A stretch of 17,151 bases of DNA from PUMD01 sp964599275 (GTDB lineage Bacteria; Bacillota; Sulfobacillia; SLMV01), in NCBI GenBank assembly GCA_964599275.1, contig CAZRFK010000037.1:1-17151 (forward strand), read 5' to 3'. Shown here piece by piece: positions 7,969 to 14,750 of this stretch. How positions within the stretch are numbered: the stretch's first letter is position 1; each line of letters begins with the position of its first letter. A model generated the notes under the pieces. That model was not told the origin of the DNA. It saw only the letters and a program-made list of their open reading frames with translations, and ran no database searches. Position numbers and translations under genes: made by a program.

Positions 7969-8775
7969 ATGAGTGAGGAAACAACTAAGGTTTTAATTCA
8001 GGAATTTACCAGACCAGCATTTGAGGAGTATCTTGAGAACGAGAGCAATCCGGTAGCCATTTTACCACTGGGCTCTATTGAACAGCACGGACCTCATCTG
8101 CCGTTGGGCACAGACAGTTTTGTCGCTTTGGAACTTGCCAAGAAGGCTGCTGAAAAAACCAACTCTATCGTAGTCCAACCGTGTTGGCCCGGGTATTCTC
8201 CGCACCACATGGGGTTTAAAGGAACCATTACTTTTCGCTGGGAAACCCTCATGAACATTATTTTGGACACAGTTGAGAGTCTGACTGAGCATGGAATCAA
8301 AAAAGTCATTCTGCTCAATGCACATGGAGGCAACGCACAGATTGCTGCTCTCGGTGCGCGTCTGGCGAAGCGTCGCTTTGGAACTATGGTCTTGATGCCA
8401 TCCAGCAGCTCAGGCTCAGATCCCGGTAAACTTCTGCAGACAGTAGATGTACATGCTGGCAAGGGGGAAACAGCAACCGCACAGCAGCTGTTTGGTGAAC
8501 TGGTGGAGATGGAACGCGTAGAGGGTTTTGAACCTACAGCTGAATTCCCTCCCCAGGTGGAAAAACTCCGAGATCCTGACGCCGACGATGCACATCTACG
8601 CGCCCAATTGGTAATGGCCTATATTGGAGACACCCACGAATTTACCTCATCAGGGATTTATGGTTTTTCAGATCCCAATGACGCTGACATCGAAGCTGCA
8701 GAAGAATCGCTTGAAGAGCGGATCGATCAGCTGGTCAAGCTGATCGAGTATTGGAAACAGATTGATCTACCCTGA
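7969..8775 (+). CDS. creatininase-family metal-dependent amidohydrolase
   Basis: Member of the creatininase fold, a family of metal-dependent cyclic-amide and formamide hydrolases that includes creatininase, the formamide deformylase ArfB and mycofactocin MftE. The 268-aa length is typical. Metal and active-site motifs are visible: GSIEQHGPHLPLGTD with Glu38, His40 and Asp49; LLNAHGGN with His119; and VHAGKGETAT with His162 and Glu167. There is no signal peptide, so it is cytoplasmic. The start ATG has AGAAAGGAG about 9 nt upstream. It is the only rightward gene, has no operon partner, and no mycofactocin, creatine or riboflavin genes lie nearby, so the substrate cannot be assigned. Specific names such as creatininase would overstate the evidence. 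A 10-bp palindrome CCTGATCAGG (8771-8780) spans the stop codon. Confidence 0.9.
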   Translation: MSEETTKVLIQEFTRPAFEEYLENESNPVAILPLGSIEQHGPHLPLGTDSFVALELAKKAAEKTNSIVVQPCWPGYSPHHMGFKGTITFRWETLMNIILDTVESLTEHGIKKVILLNAHGGNAQIAALGARLAKRRFGTMVLMPSSSSGSDPGKLLQTVDVHAGKGETATAQQLFGELVEMERVEGFEPTAEFPPQVEKLRDPDADDAHLRAQLVMAYIGDTHEFTSSGIYGFSDPNDADIEAAEESLEERIDQLVKLIEYWKQIDLP

Positions 8776-8899
8776 TCAGGAGGCTGTTTGCTGAGCACCG
8801 TTTTTTTCCTCACATCAAACACGTGACCTGATGCGCAGGGTATGATTTCGGAGAAGTATGGATATGGACATGCGGGTGCGATCCTGCCCACTCATAAAC

Positions 8900-9072
8900 A
8901 GCAAAAGGGGGGCGGCCTGCCATCAGTATCCCTGTGGGCGTTGTGCCCACAAGTAAGGTCATACCGCCACACAACCTGCCATAATTCTGGTCGTGCAGGA
9001 GCCTGCATTACCCGCTGAATCTTGCAGTGTGTCCTCAAATTTGCGTCCTTGCGGCTCCTGGGGCCTTTTGCT
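8900..9072 (+). ncRNA. candidate structured RNA or structured 3' UTR
   Basis: No credible protein is coded here, but several perfect helices are present. The outer helix AGCAAAAGG (8900-8908) pairs with CCTTTTGCT (9064-9072), and an interrupted GG/CC-rich helix could continue it inward. A 7-bp hairpin with a 5-nt loop sits at 8933-8939/8945-8951 (TGTGGGC/GCCCACA). An 8-bp helix CAGGAGCC (8996-9003) pairs with GGCTCCTG (9053-9060). That helix is mutually exclusive with the local hairpin TGCAG-GAGC-CTGCA (8994-9007), a switch-like feature. GGCGG (8911-8915) can pair with CCGCC (8964-8968). CCTGCCAT occurs twice (8916, 8975). A strong plus-strand terminator lies 35 nt downstream, which sets the proposed orientation. 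I compared it by eye with 6S, SRP, tmRNA, RNase P and common riboswitch motifs and found no match. The boundaries and the RNA nature are inferred. Confidence 0.4.
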
Positions 9073-9107
9073 CTCAAAGGCTTTCATGTCTTGTGCTATG
9101 TTTTAAT

Positions 9108-9147
9108 GGTTTCTGGTCGGCCATAATCGACCAGAAACCGTTTTTTT
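9108..9147 (+). terminator. strong intrinsic terminator
   Basis: A perfect 12-bp stem GGTTTCTGGTCG (9108-9119) / CGACCAGAAACC (9128-9139) with an 8-nt loop is followed by G and seven T (9141-9147). It has no T-tract in the reverse direction, so it acts on rightward transcripts. It could end the creatininase transcript (333 nt after its stop) or an independent small RNA. Confidence 0.88.
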
Positions 9148-9524
9148 GAGCAAATGTGAATTAGCTGACTTCAGCTGGGTTAACCCAGCTGACCACAAAC
9201 CGATAGCGATTTACCGTAAAATAGTCGGGCTTAATTTCAGGACATTCCAAGAGTCGGATATCGTTAAATGCCCTTTGACAAGAATGAGCTGTTCTTGCTT
9301 CGAGGTTTGCCTGAAAGTTCCCCCAGTTGCTCTAAAACATACAGTTAACTTATCCCTCGCATAATTGCAGAACTCTTCCGGGGTGGCTGTTTTTATCTGA
9401 TTAAACTAATCACCCATCGGAGACTGAAAAGAAGCCAGATTAGAAAGGGACACCCTTATGCAGGTTACCAACTTTACACTTTGGTTTCTGAGGAAGACCG
9501 GTGTAAAAATCTCTGGCAGTAAGT
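9148..9524. other. intergenic stretch without a convincing gene
   Basis: Between the rightward terminator and the end of the leftward nudix gene I see no supported protein. It holds a 22-bp perfect palindrome (9171-9192), a dyad CAAGAA-N7-TTCTTG overlapping a TTGACA hexamer (9273-9278) with no matching -10, and a 6-bp hairpin TGATTA-aac-TAATCA (9398-9412). A 22-codon ORF (9458-9526, MQVTNFTLWFLRKTGVKISG..) starts 7 nt after AGAAAGGGA but has no recognisable family and no downstream partner. Confidence 0.5.
9171..9192. repeat. 22-bp perfect palindrome
   Basis: TCAGCTGGGTT is followed directly by its exact reverse complement, centred on GGGTTAACCC. The motif AGCTGAC occurs at 9163-9169 and again at 9187-9193, so the palindrome's right arm is also a direct repeat of the upstream sequence. 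It lies 23 bp after the T-tract of the strong terminator. A loopless palindrome suits a protein-binding site better than an RNA hairpin; its role is unknown. Confidence 0.8.
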
Positions 9525-9543
9525 AAAATGGTTACCATTTTTT
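9525..9543. terminator. possible weak bidirectional terminator
   Basis: AAAATGG (9525-9531), loop TTA, CCATTTT (9535-9541), with T runs on either strand. It lies 5 bp beyond the nudix stop codon on the minus strand. The stem is short and AT-rich, so it is a weak candidate for the end of the nudix operon. Confidence 0.35.
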
Positions 9544-9548
9544 GTCTA

Positions 9549-9995
9549 TCAATCCGCCTCACCCACTCTTTTTCCGGACTCCTGCAAGCGAAATACCGGG
9601 CCGAACAGTTGTTTTTGGGCGGTGATCACCCGCTGTCGATGAGATTCTGAGGATTCAGGTGGGAAATCATTTGGACTGAAATAATCAAATTCAAGCGTCT
9701 CCTCGCTGCTGGTCAGCTGTCCCCCGGTGATCTCACATTCGAAACAAAACACCACCGTAGCATCAGTTTTGGTATCTACTGATACCAACCTGGCAACTTG
9801 CACATCCAGCCCCGTTTCCTCCTTCACCTCCCGAATCACGCTCTGTACAGGTGTCTCATCCAGTTCAACTCCTCCGCCGGGCAGAGACCAGAGATCTGCG
9901 TACGACAGCCGGCAAAGCAGCACCTCACCCGAAGCAGGGGAGTTATCACGGTAAATTATACCAAAAGCACCCAGTGCAAAACTCTTTTTGCTCAC
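9549..9995 (-). CDS. Nudix (MutT-like) hydrolase
   Basis: Nudix hydrolases cleave a diphosphate linked to a nucleoside or similar group. A perfect Nudix box GX5EX7REUXEEXGU is present at residues 41-63 (GGVELDE..REVKEETGL), with the preceding LWSLPGG typical of MutT-type enzymes. From the GTG at 9995 the protein is 148 aa, a normal single-domain length, and begins just before the first beta-strand (FALGAFGIIYRD). That start has AAGGAG 10 nt upstream. An alternative ATG at 10142 overlaps the capA-like stop as ATGA and would add 49 residues of unrecognisable sequence through a region containing two hairpins. I prefer the short form. The substrate cannot be read from sequence. It is probably the last gene of the envelope operon. 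Confidence 0.88.
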   Translation of the reverse strand: MSKKSFALGAFGIIYRDNSPASGEVLLCRLSYADLWSLPGGGVELDETPVQSVIREVKEETGLDVQVARLVSVDTKTDATVVFCFECEITGGQLTSSEETLEFDYFSPNDFPPESSESHRQRVITAQKQLFGPVFRLQESGKRVGEAD

Positions 9996-10027
9996 TTGAA
10001 TTGAACTCCTTTTCGCTGAGTTGAGTT

Positions 10028-10063
10028 GCTGCTTTGCAGCCTTTGTTGCGGCGACGCAACAAA
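10028..10063. repeat. tandem hairpins in the capA-nudix spacer
   Basis: Two adjacent perfect hairpins: GCTGC-ttt-GCAGC (10028-10040) and TTTGTTGCG-GCGA-CGCAACAAA (10042-10063). On the plus strand the second has a GNRA-type tetraloop; on the minus strand, the one transcribed with the operon, the loop reads TCGC. No T-tract follows on the minus strand, so they are not a normal terminator. They could be an RNA-processing or stability element between the two genes, or lie inside the nudix coding region if the longer start is used. Confidence 0.6.
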
Positions 10064-10138
10064 CGAAATTCTCGTGCCCTCCTGCATGACATTTAAGCAT
10101 TTCAGCAACCAACAATAAGTTTTGCTGGCCCCACTTCG

Positions 10139-12232
10139 TCATTCATCGCCAGACAGCGGGAGTATCAATAGATCATCTCGCCTCAGCAGCTCAGTGCCTC
10201 TTTCTGACGCAAGCTGCTGCAACCTGTCCATTACCTGCTCAGCATCACTCCCTTTTGCCGGTACTGGCTGGCCCTGTTGAATAAGATGAGGATAAAGCCT
10301 GACCTGCTGTACAGCGAGTCCTTCTTCTGCGACCGGACCCCATTCAAGCTGGGCAACAGCCGTCTGTCGACGCTCAATAGGTTCCTGGTCAAAAATGAAA
10401 TTACCCAGACTGTAAAGAACTGGCCTGTCCTGATATGTTTCAATGCTTTGTAAAACGTGCGGGTGGTGTCCAATTATGGCAGATGTTCCGGCGTCAACCA
10501 ATCGACGGGCCAGATGTGCATGCTCTTCTGATGGATGCGGAACGTATTCCTCTCCCCAGTGCACAGAAACCACAACTGCATCAGCCCGTTGTTTTGCCCT
10601 TCTAACATCACGTTCCATAAGATCAGGCTCCAGTGCTGCCACACCTGGAAGATCAACCCCAGCAGCGAACGTTTCTCTATGGTCCCAATCCCAGAAAATA
10701 TCGGCAAAGTCTGTATAAGCTAAAAATGCCAGCCGCTTCCCGTGACTCTCCCAGAACAAGGGTTCATGGGCAAGACGTTTATTCATTCCTACACCGAGTG
10801 GAAGATAACCCTTCTCCCGCAGGTGCTTCATGGTTTCAACCATGGCCGGTCTCCCAAAATCAAGTATGTGATTGTTTGCCAGGTTGATTACATCTACTCC
10901 AGCTCGTCGGATAGCAGCAGCATTCTGGGGATCACCCCTAAACCATATCTGTTTTCCCGGCAGAGGTTCTCCTGAATATGCTAAGGGGGACTCAAGATTA
11001 ATAAATGTCAGGTCATCCTGGCGAAACGTATCAGCCACCCTGGAAAACGGCCAATCATTTCCATGCTCGTCAATTTTGCTGCGAAGCCCCCGATCCAACA
11101 TTACATCACCGACAGCACTCATCAACATCTCTGCATCCTCGATATACTGTGACATAATTATTTCCCGGGAAATATAATTCAGCAGCACTTCCTCATTAAA
11201 TTCACCATCCGGCTCACTTCCGACTTCCCGCAAAAGTGAAACCTCAATCGAGTCACTATTAGACTTCTGCGGGGGGGAATCCGTTTCCGCAACGCTCAAT
11301 TGTACTGTTGAGTGATTGCTGAGCTGACCCAGTGTCAGCCGCAGAGAATCCAGGGCTGCTTTTGCCCACGGGCCTGAATGCTCCCACCAGGAGGTATTGA
11401 ATTCCAGTTTGATGCTAGTATCATCTGGGCAGATTCCTACATCAGTTAACTGTGTCTGGGGAGGAATCGGCCATCCGGGGTTTTCATGGTCAGAGCCTCC
11501 AGCATTCAGCAGCTGCTCAACTAGCTGCCAAACATCTTTTTCGGGGGCTGTCTCATCCCATGATTCCGCCAGGCGACGACCTATGAACAGATTTCTGGTC
11601 TCGTTGTTCATGCTTCCTGGATAAACGAGATACAGATAAAAACCATCAACTTCATTTTGTTCGCCCAAGTTAACCTGCTTGAGTGTTTCATCTGCTGGAA
11701 AAGAAAAATATGTTCCCTCCTCCTGCCCGGGTTCGAGCAACTGGTGAGGAAGCCATATCGTCTCCATGGGCTTATCCAATTCAATATTCATCTGATGCAC
11801 AACATTTAACAAGGTGGAAGACTGTAAATCACGCAGATCGTTATTTTCCGCCACATCTGTATGAACCACCAGTTCAGAATCACGCCACGATATCTGAATT
11901 TCCGGAACAGATTTGGATTGAAGATTCAACTCACCGTATACCCCACTCGCTACTTGAAGGGCTCTATACCACACTGCCTGAGTATCCTGCAGGCTTATAT
12001 TTATTGGAATCACTGCATTCTCTGTCACCACACCTGTCGCCACAGACGATTCGATAAGATTGGCTTCTAGTGGTCGAATATACTGGGCCTGCCCCATTGT
12101 TTCGTAATAATCCTGAGAAACTCTGCCCGCAGGTTCAGCTACCAGAATGTTTGTCCACAGAGCTATGACAACACCAAACAATAGACATATCAAGAATATC
12201 CCAAAAACCTTAATCAGGTTATGACTTGGCAA
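10139..12232 (-). CDS. membrane-anchored GerMN-CapA fusion (metallophosphatase-like)
   Basis: The protein is 697 aa. One N-terminal membrane anchor lies at about 9-31, so the rest is extracytoplasmic. Residues about 195-318 resemble a GerMN domain (LVEQLLNAG..P.GW.IPPQTQLTDVGICPDDTSIKLEFN), and about 75-165 look like a more diverged copy. Residues about 368-640 are a CapA domain (the poly-gamma-glutamate CapA/PgsA-type calcineurin-like fold) with its motifs: GDVMLDRG (Asp377), FINLESPL, INLANNHILDFG (Asn454, His455), HWGEEY (His558) and GHHPHVLQ (His589, His592). CapA proteins act in poly-gamma-glutamate systems, but no capB, capC or capE-like gene is present, so that role is not assigned. 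The TTG start has AAGGA 8 nt upstream and leaves a 21-bp gap after the upstream M23 gene. The operon context suggests an envelope function. Confidence 0.85.
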   Translation of the reverse strand: MPSHNLIKVFGIFLICLLFGVVIALWTNILVAEPAGRVSQDYYETMGQAQYIRPLEANLIESSVATGVVTENAVIPINISLQDTQAVWYRALQVASGVYGELNLQSKSVPEIQISWRDSELVVHTDVAENNDLRDLQSSTLLNVVHQMNIELDKPMETIWLPHQLLEPGQEEGTYFSFPADETLKQVNLGEQNEVDGFYLYLVYPGSMNNETRNLFIGRRLAESWDETAPEKDVWQLVEQLLNAGGSDHENPGWPIPPQTQLTDVGICPDDTSIKLEFNTSWWEHSGPWAKAALDSLRLTLGQLSNHSTVQLSVAETDSPPQKSNSDSIEVSLLREVGSEPDGEFNEEVLLNYISREIIMSQYIEDAEMLMSAVGDVMLDRGLRSKIDEHGNDWPFSRVADTFRQDDLTFINLESPLAYSGEPLPGKQIWFRGDPQNAAAIRRAGVDVINLANNHILDFGRPAMVETMKHLREKGYLPLGVGMNKRLAHEPLFWESHGKRLAFLAYTDFADIFWDWDHRETFAAGVDLPGVAALEPDLMERDVRRAKQRADAVVVSVHWGEEYVPHPSEEHAHLARRLVDAGTSAIIGHHPHVLQSIETYQDRPVLYSLGNFIFDQEPIERRQTAVAQLEWGPVAEEGLAVQQVRLYPHLIQQGQPVPAKGSDAEQVMDRLQQLASERGTELLRRDDLLILPLSGDE

Positions 12233-12253
12233 AGTCAGATTCCTTTCTCAGGC

Positions 12254-13639
12254 TCAGTCAGTAAAAAATTTGATGGGATCGCGCGGCTCGCCATTTACCC
12301 ATATTTCAAAATGCAGATGCGGTCCTGTGGACCGTCCTGTGTTACCAGAATAACCGACTATTTCTCCCTGCTCTACCACTTCTCCCACATTGACCGCTAT
12401 CTGGCTGAGATGGGCATAAAGGGTTACATACTCTCCCTGTCCATGGTCAATTTTGATTCGATTTCCATAGGCACCTGCCCAACCAGCTGCTGTCACTATC
12501 CCTGAATCAGAAGCGCTGACCGGAGTACCAACAGACATTGCTAGATCAATACCTGTATGAAAACCACGTGCACGCGGTCCAAATCCGGAAGTCAGTCGAC
12601 CCTCAGCTGGCAAAATGAACTGTCCGGTACCGTGTTCTGGGACTGTTTTGGTCCCCTCAATTACAATGTGCGTCACCGGATCCCGGACTCTCTTTTCTGA
12701 GAATACCTCATGGCGAATTTCAACACCATTTTCCCTATAAACCCGCGCCTGCACCTCCAGCAATCCTGGACGGCCTGCCTGTTGAACTTTTGTCTCCCAG
12801 GGCCATCTGGAATCATCCTGACGCGTTTTAACTTCAAAAGGTATTCGTCTGGTATAGGTGGTTTTTTCCACCGTATTGATTGTCACCTGAGGTTCAGCTT
12901 CAACTACCTTCAGAGTGTCACCTGGCTGCAGGCTCGACAGATTGCCCTGATCTGAATTGGCCTTTTTCAGCTGCTGCACGCTCATTCCTGCTGCACTCGC
13001 TATACCCCAAGCTGTTTCACCCTGCTGTACTTCATGACGTACGACCTCGTCAGTTCCACGCAGTAGAATGTTTTTGGCCTGTTTAAAACTGATAATTTTA
13101 TCGGGATCAGCAGGTTCAGCTGTAAAGGTAATATCCTCCACAATCTCCACAGACTGAACTTCTGTGTTGGTTTGGGAGTTCAATGCATCCACCTGCTCGG
13201 TTTTCACCTCATGAACAATCTTCTGAGCCAAATCAGAATTAGATACAAGAGCAATACTCTCTCCTTCTACCTGTATCGATACAGCATATGCTGCAAAAGT
13301 AGATCTCTTCTTCACCGAACGTAGAAGTCTTTCCGGAGCAGTCTCAGGGGGAGAAGTCAGGCTGGAGAGTTTTTTCATTTGAAGTTCTTCGTTCATAATA
13401 ATCTCTAGTAAGTCATCACCCTGTAAGCTCTTTTGAAACTGCTGGAGTGAATTTTGCAACCATTGGGTGTTGTGAGTATACCCAACTAAGTCCCCATCAA
13501 GATACACGGCCCAGTAAACGTTCCGCTGATAAAAATGCCAGCTGATGCCGGCCAATAAAGAACCTATCAACACTACTATCAGTATAAAGCAGGATAATCG
13601 CAGACGATATTCTGCTGAGTTGGTGAGGTGTCCTTGCAT
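12254..13639 (-). CDS. membrane-anchored LysM-G5-M23 peptidoglycan endopeptidase
   Basis: Zinc metallopeptidase predicted to cut peptidoglycan peptide cross-bridges or stems. From the ATG at 13639 it is 461 aa: transmembrane segment about 14-33; an uncharacterised extracytoplasmic region about 40-195; a LysM carbohydrate-binding domain about 202-247; a G5 domain about 252-330 (RRIPFEVKTRQDD..AGRPGLLEV..); and M23 at about 340-461. The active site is complete: His361 and Asp365 (FHTGIDLA), His410 (YAHLS) and the HxH pair His441/His443 (GPHLHFEI). The ATG is chosen over a GTG nine bases upstream because GGGAG is 8-9 nt from the ATG but abuts the GTG. It lies 63 bp after the first M23 gene and 21 bp before the capA-like gene, so one operon is likely. 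Confidence 0.93.
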   Translation of the reverse strand: MQGHLTNSAEYRLRLSCFILIVVLIGSLLAGISWHFYQRNVYWAVYLDGDLVGYTHNTQWLQNSLQQFQKSLQGDDLLEIIMNEELQMKKLSSLTSPPETAPERLLRSVKKRSTFAAYAVSIQVEGESIALVSNSDLAQKIVHEVKTEQVDALNSQTNTEVQSVEIVEDITFTAEPADPDKIISFKQAKNILLRGTDEVVRHEVQQGETAWGIASAAGMSVQQLKKANSDQGNLSSLQPGDTLKVVEAEPQVTINTVEKTTYTRRIPFEVKTRQDDSRWPWETKVQQAGRPGLLEVQARVYRENGVEIRHEVFSEKRVRDPVTHIVIEGTKTVPEHGTGQFILPAEGRLTSGFGPRARGFHTGIDLAMSVGTPVSASDSGIVTAAGWAGAYGNRIKIDHGQGEYVTLYAHLSQIAVNVGEVVEQGEIVGYSGNTGRSTGPHLHFEIWVNGEPRDPIKFFTD

Positions 13640-13702
13640 GCTCAGCACTCCCGTGCTAACTGATAAATCATGTGCTCACCCAGTCTGCACAATTCTATTT
13701 TA

Positions 13703-14632
13703 TCAGCGTGGCAGATAATCCAGTGGATTTCGTGCCCTTCCACCTTCTCGAATTTCGAAATGTAGATGTGGTCCGGTGCTGCGGCCAGTGCTTCCCACAC
13801 GGCCGATAATCTGTCCCCGTTCGACCCGTTGTCCAACGCGCACATGGATGTTTGAAAGATGAGCGTAACGGGTGGTCTTTCCATCATGGTGATCGATTTC
13901 TATCAGATTACCATAGCCACCTGCCCAACCAGCCCTGCTCACAGTGCCTGTACGACTAGCTCCAACAGGTGTACCAGTAGCTGCAGCTATATCAATCCCT
14001 TGATGAAAACTTCCCCAACGATAACCAAAATAAGAGGTAATACGTCCCCTGGTTGGCCAACGGAAAAGTTCCCCTCGTGCTGCCAACACCGCTTCTTGAG
14101 GAGCACGAGCGCCAGGCACCACAAGTTTGTCCCCTTTTTCAATCTGCTCTGAGGGTTTCAATCCATTAGCTGCGAGCAAATCCTCCAAATTCACATTGTA
14201 CTGCTCAGCAACTTCCTCAACCGTATCTTCCGACGACACCTCATGCAGTAATCCTCTTACGTTTATTACATATATAGTGTCACCGGGAAAGATCCTGTGC
14301 CAATTATCCATCTCGTTTATGACGGCAAGGGTTTCCGGATCTGTTTCGAACCTGTGGGCAATCTCCTCAACAGTGTCTCCAGGCTGAACTTCATATTCCG
14401 CTATTTGAGCATAAAGGGGAGGAGACAGGGGTGCATCTTCATCTTCTGGAGGGGGAGGAATGAACTCGGGAGGGGGAGCCATTTGCGCTGCGGCGGAAGC
14501 AAATGAGGAAAAGAACACTGCTGATGACAACAAGCAGACCAAAACCAGTAAACTCAGCATCAACCAATGTGGGAATCGTGCGCAGAAACGGCCTCGCACC
14601 CCATCACCAACACATGCGTTGTCTTCATTCAT
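13703..14632 (-). CDS. LysM-LysM-M23 peptidoglycan endopeptidase
   Basis: Exported or membrane-tethered peptidoglycan metalloendopeptidase of 309 aa. A hydrophobic segment at about 24-48 ends in SFASAAAQM, compatible with a signal peptide or an uncleaved anchor. A Pro-rich, acidic linker (52-72) follows. Two LysM domains lie at about 78-123 (EYEVQPGDTVEEIA) and 129-173 (HEVSSEDTVEEVAEQ). The M23 domain spans about 188-305 with all expected residues: His210 and Asp214 (FHQGIDIA), His258 (YAHLS), His289 and His291 (GPHLHFEI). The start ATG has GAGGTGGAG upstream and a good promoter lies at 14660-14687. It is the first gene of the M23-M23-CapA-Nudix group. It shares the M23 core with its neighbour but has a different accessory domain set, so the two are likely diverged duplicates or separately recruited. 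Confidence 0.94.
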   Translation of the reverse strand: MNEDNACVGDGVRGRFCARFPHWLMLSLLVLVCLLSSAVFFSSFASAAAQMAPPPEFIPPPPEDEDAPLSPPLYAQIAEYEVQPGDTVEEIAHRFETDPETLAVINEMDNWHRIFPGDTIYVINVRGLLHEVSSEDTVEEVAEQYNVNLEDLLAANGLKPSEQIEKGDKLVVPGARAPQEAVLAARGELFRWPTRGRITSYFGYRWGSFHQGIDIAAATGTPVGASRTGTVSRAGWAGGYGNLIEIDHHDGKTTRYAHLSNIHVRVGQRVERGQIIGRVGSTGRSTGPHLHFEIREGGRARNPLDYLPR

Positions 14633-14659
14633 AGGTTCTCCACCTCATTCCACTACTGC

Positions 14660-14687
14660 ATTTTACAACAAATCTACCGAATATCAA
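14660..14687 (-). promoter_or_regulatory. sigma-A-like promoter of the M23-CapA-Nudix operon
   Basis: The minus strand reads TTGATA (14687-14682), a 16-nt spacer, then TAAAAT (14665-14660), 5/6 matches in each hexamer. Predicted transcription starts about 20 nt upstream of the ATG at 14632. One WalR half-site-like TGTAAA overlaps the -10, but its partner position is degenerate, so WalR control is not claimed. Confidence 0.55.
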
Positions 14688-14750
14688 ACCAGTGAATCAT
14701 TCTACCAGCTGTCGGTACTATCGCGAAAGTCTTGCGCCGGGGATCATTTT

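Noticed and set aside
8771..8807. Terminator directly after the creatininase gene
   Set aside because: Seven T occur at 8801-8807, but the sequence before them forms no stem longer than about 4 bp.
8900..9072. 6S RNA, SRP RNA, tmRNA, RNase P RNA or c-di-GMP riboswitch
   Set aside because: The long closing helix and size suggested 6S RNA, and a minus-strand GGACGCAAA recalled the c-di-GMP-I core, but the conserved motifs of each family are not present in the right order. Only an Infernal search could settle it.
8892..9077. 61-codon minus-strand ORF (MRAKGPRSRKD..)
   Set aside because: No ribosome site, composition rich in Arg, Pro and Cys, no recognisable domain; it overlaps the structured region and is probably a chance frame.
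9146..9364. 72-codon plus-strand ORF (MSKCELADFSW..)
   Set aside because: Its TTG start is inside the terminator T-tract, it has no ribosome site, it runs through the 22-bp palindrome and resembles no family.
10139..12232. Poly-gamma-glutamate capsule locus
   Set aside because: A CapA domain is present, but no capB, capC, capE or capD-like gene is in the window and the neighbours are peptidoglycan hydrolases.
13640..13648. GTG start nine bases upstream for the LysM-G5-M23 gene
   Set aside because: The GGGAG ribosome site abuts the GTG, leaving no spacing; the ATG at 13639 is correctly spaced.
14660..14681. WalR box upstream of the first M23 gene
   Set aside because: Only one good half-site (TGTAAA); the paired position reads GGTAGA, with mismatches.
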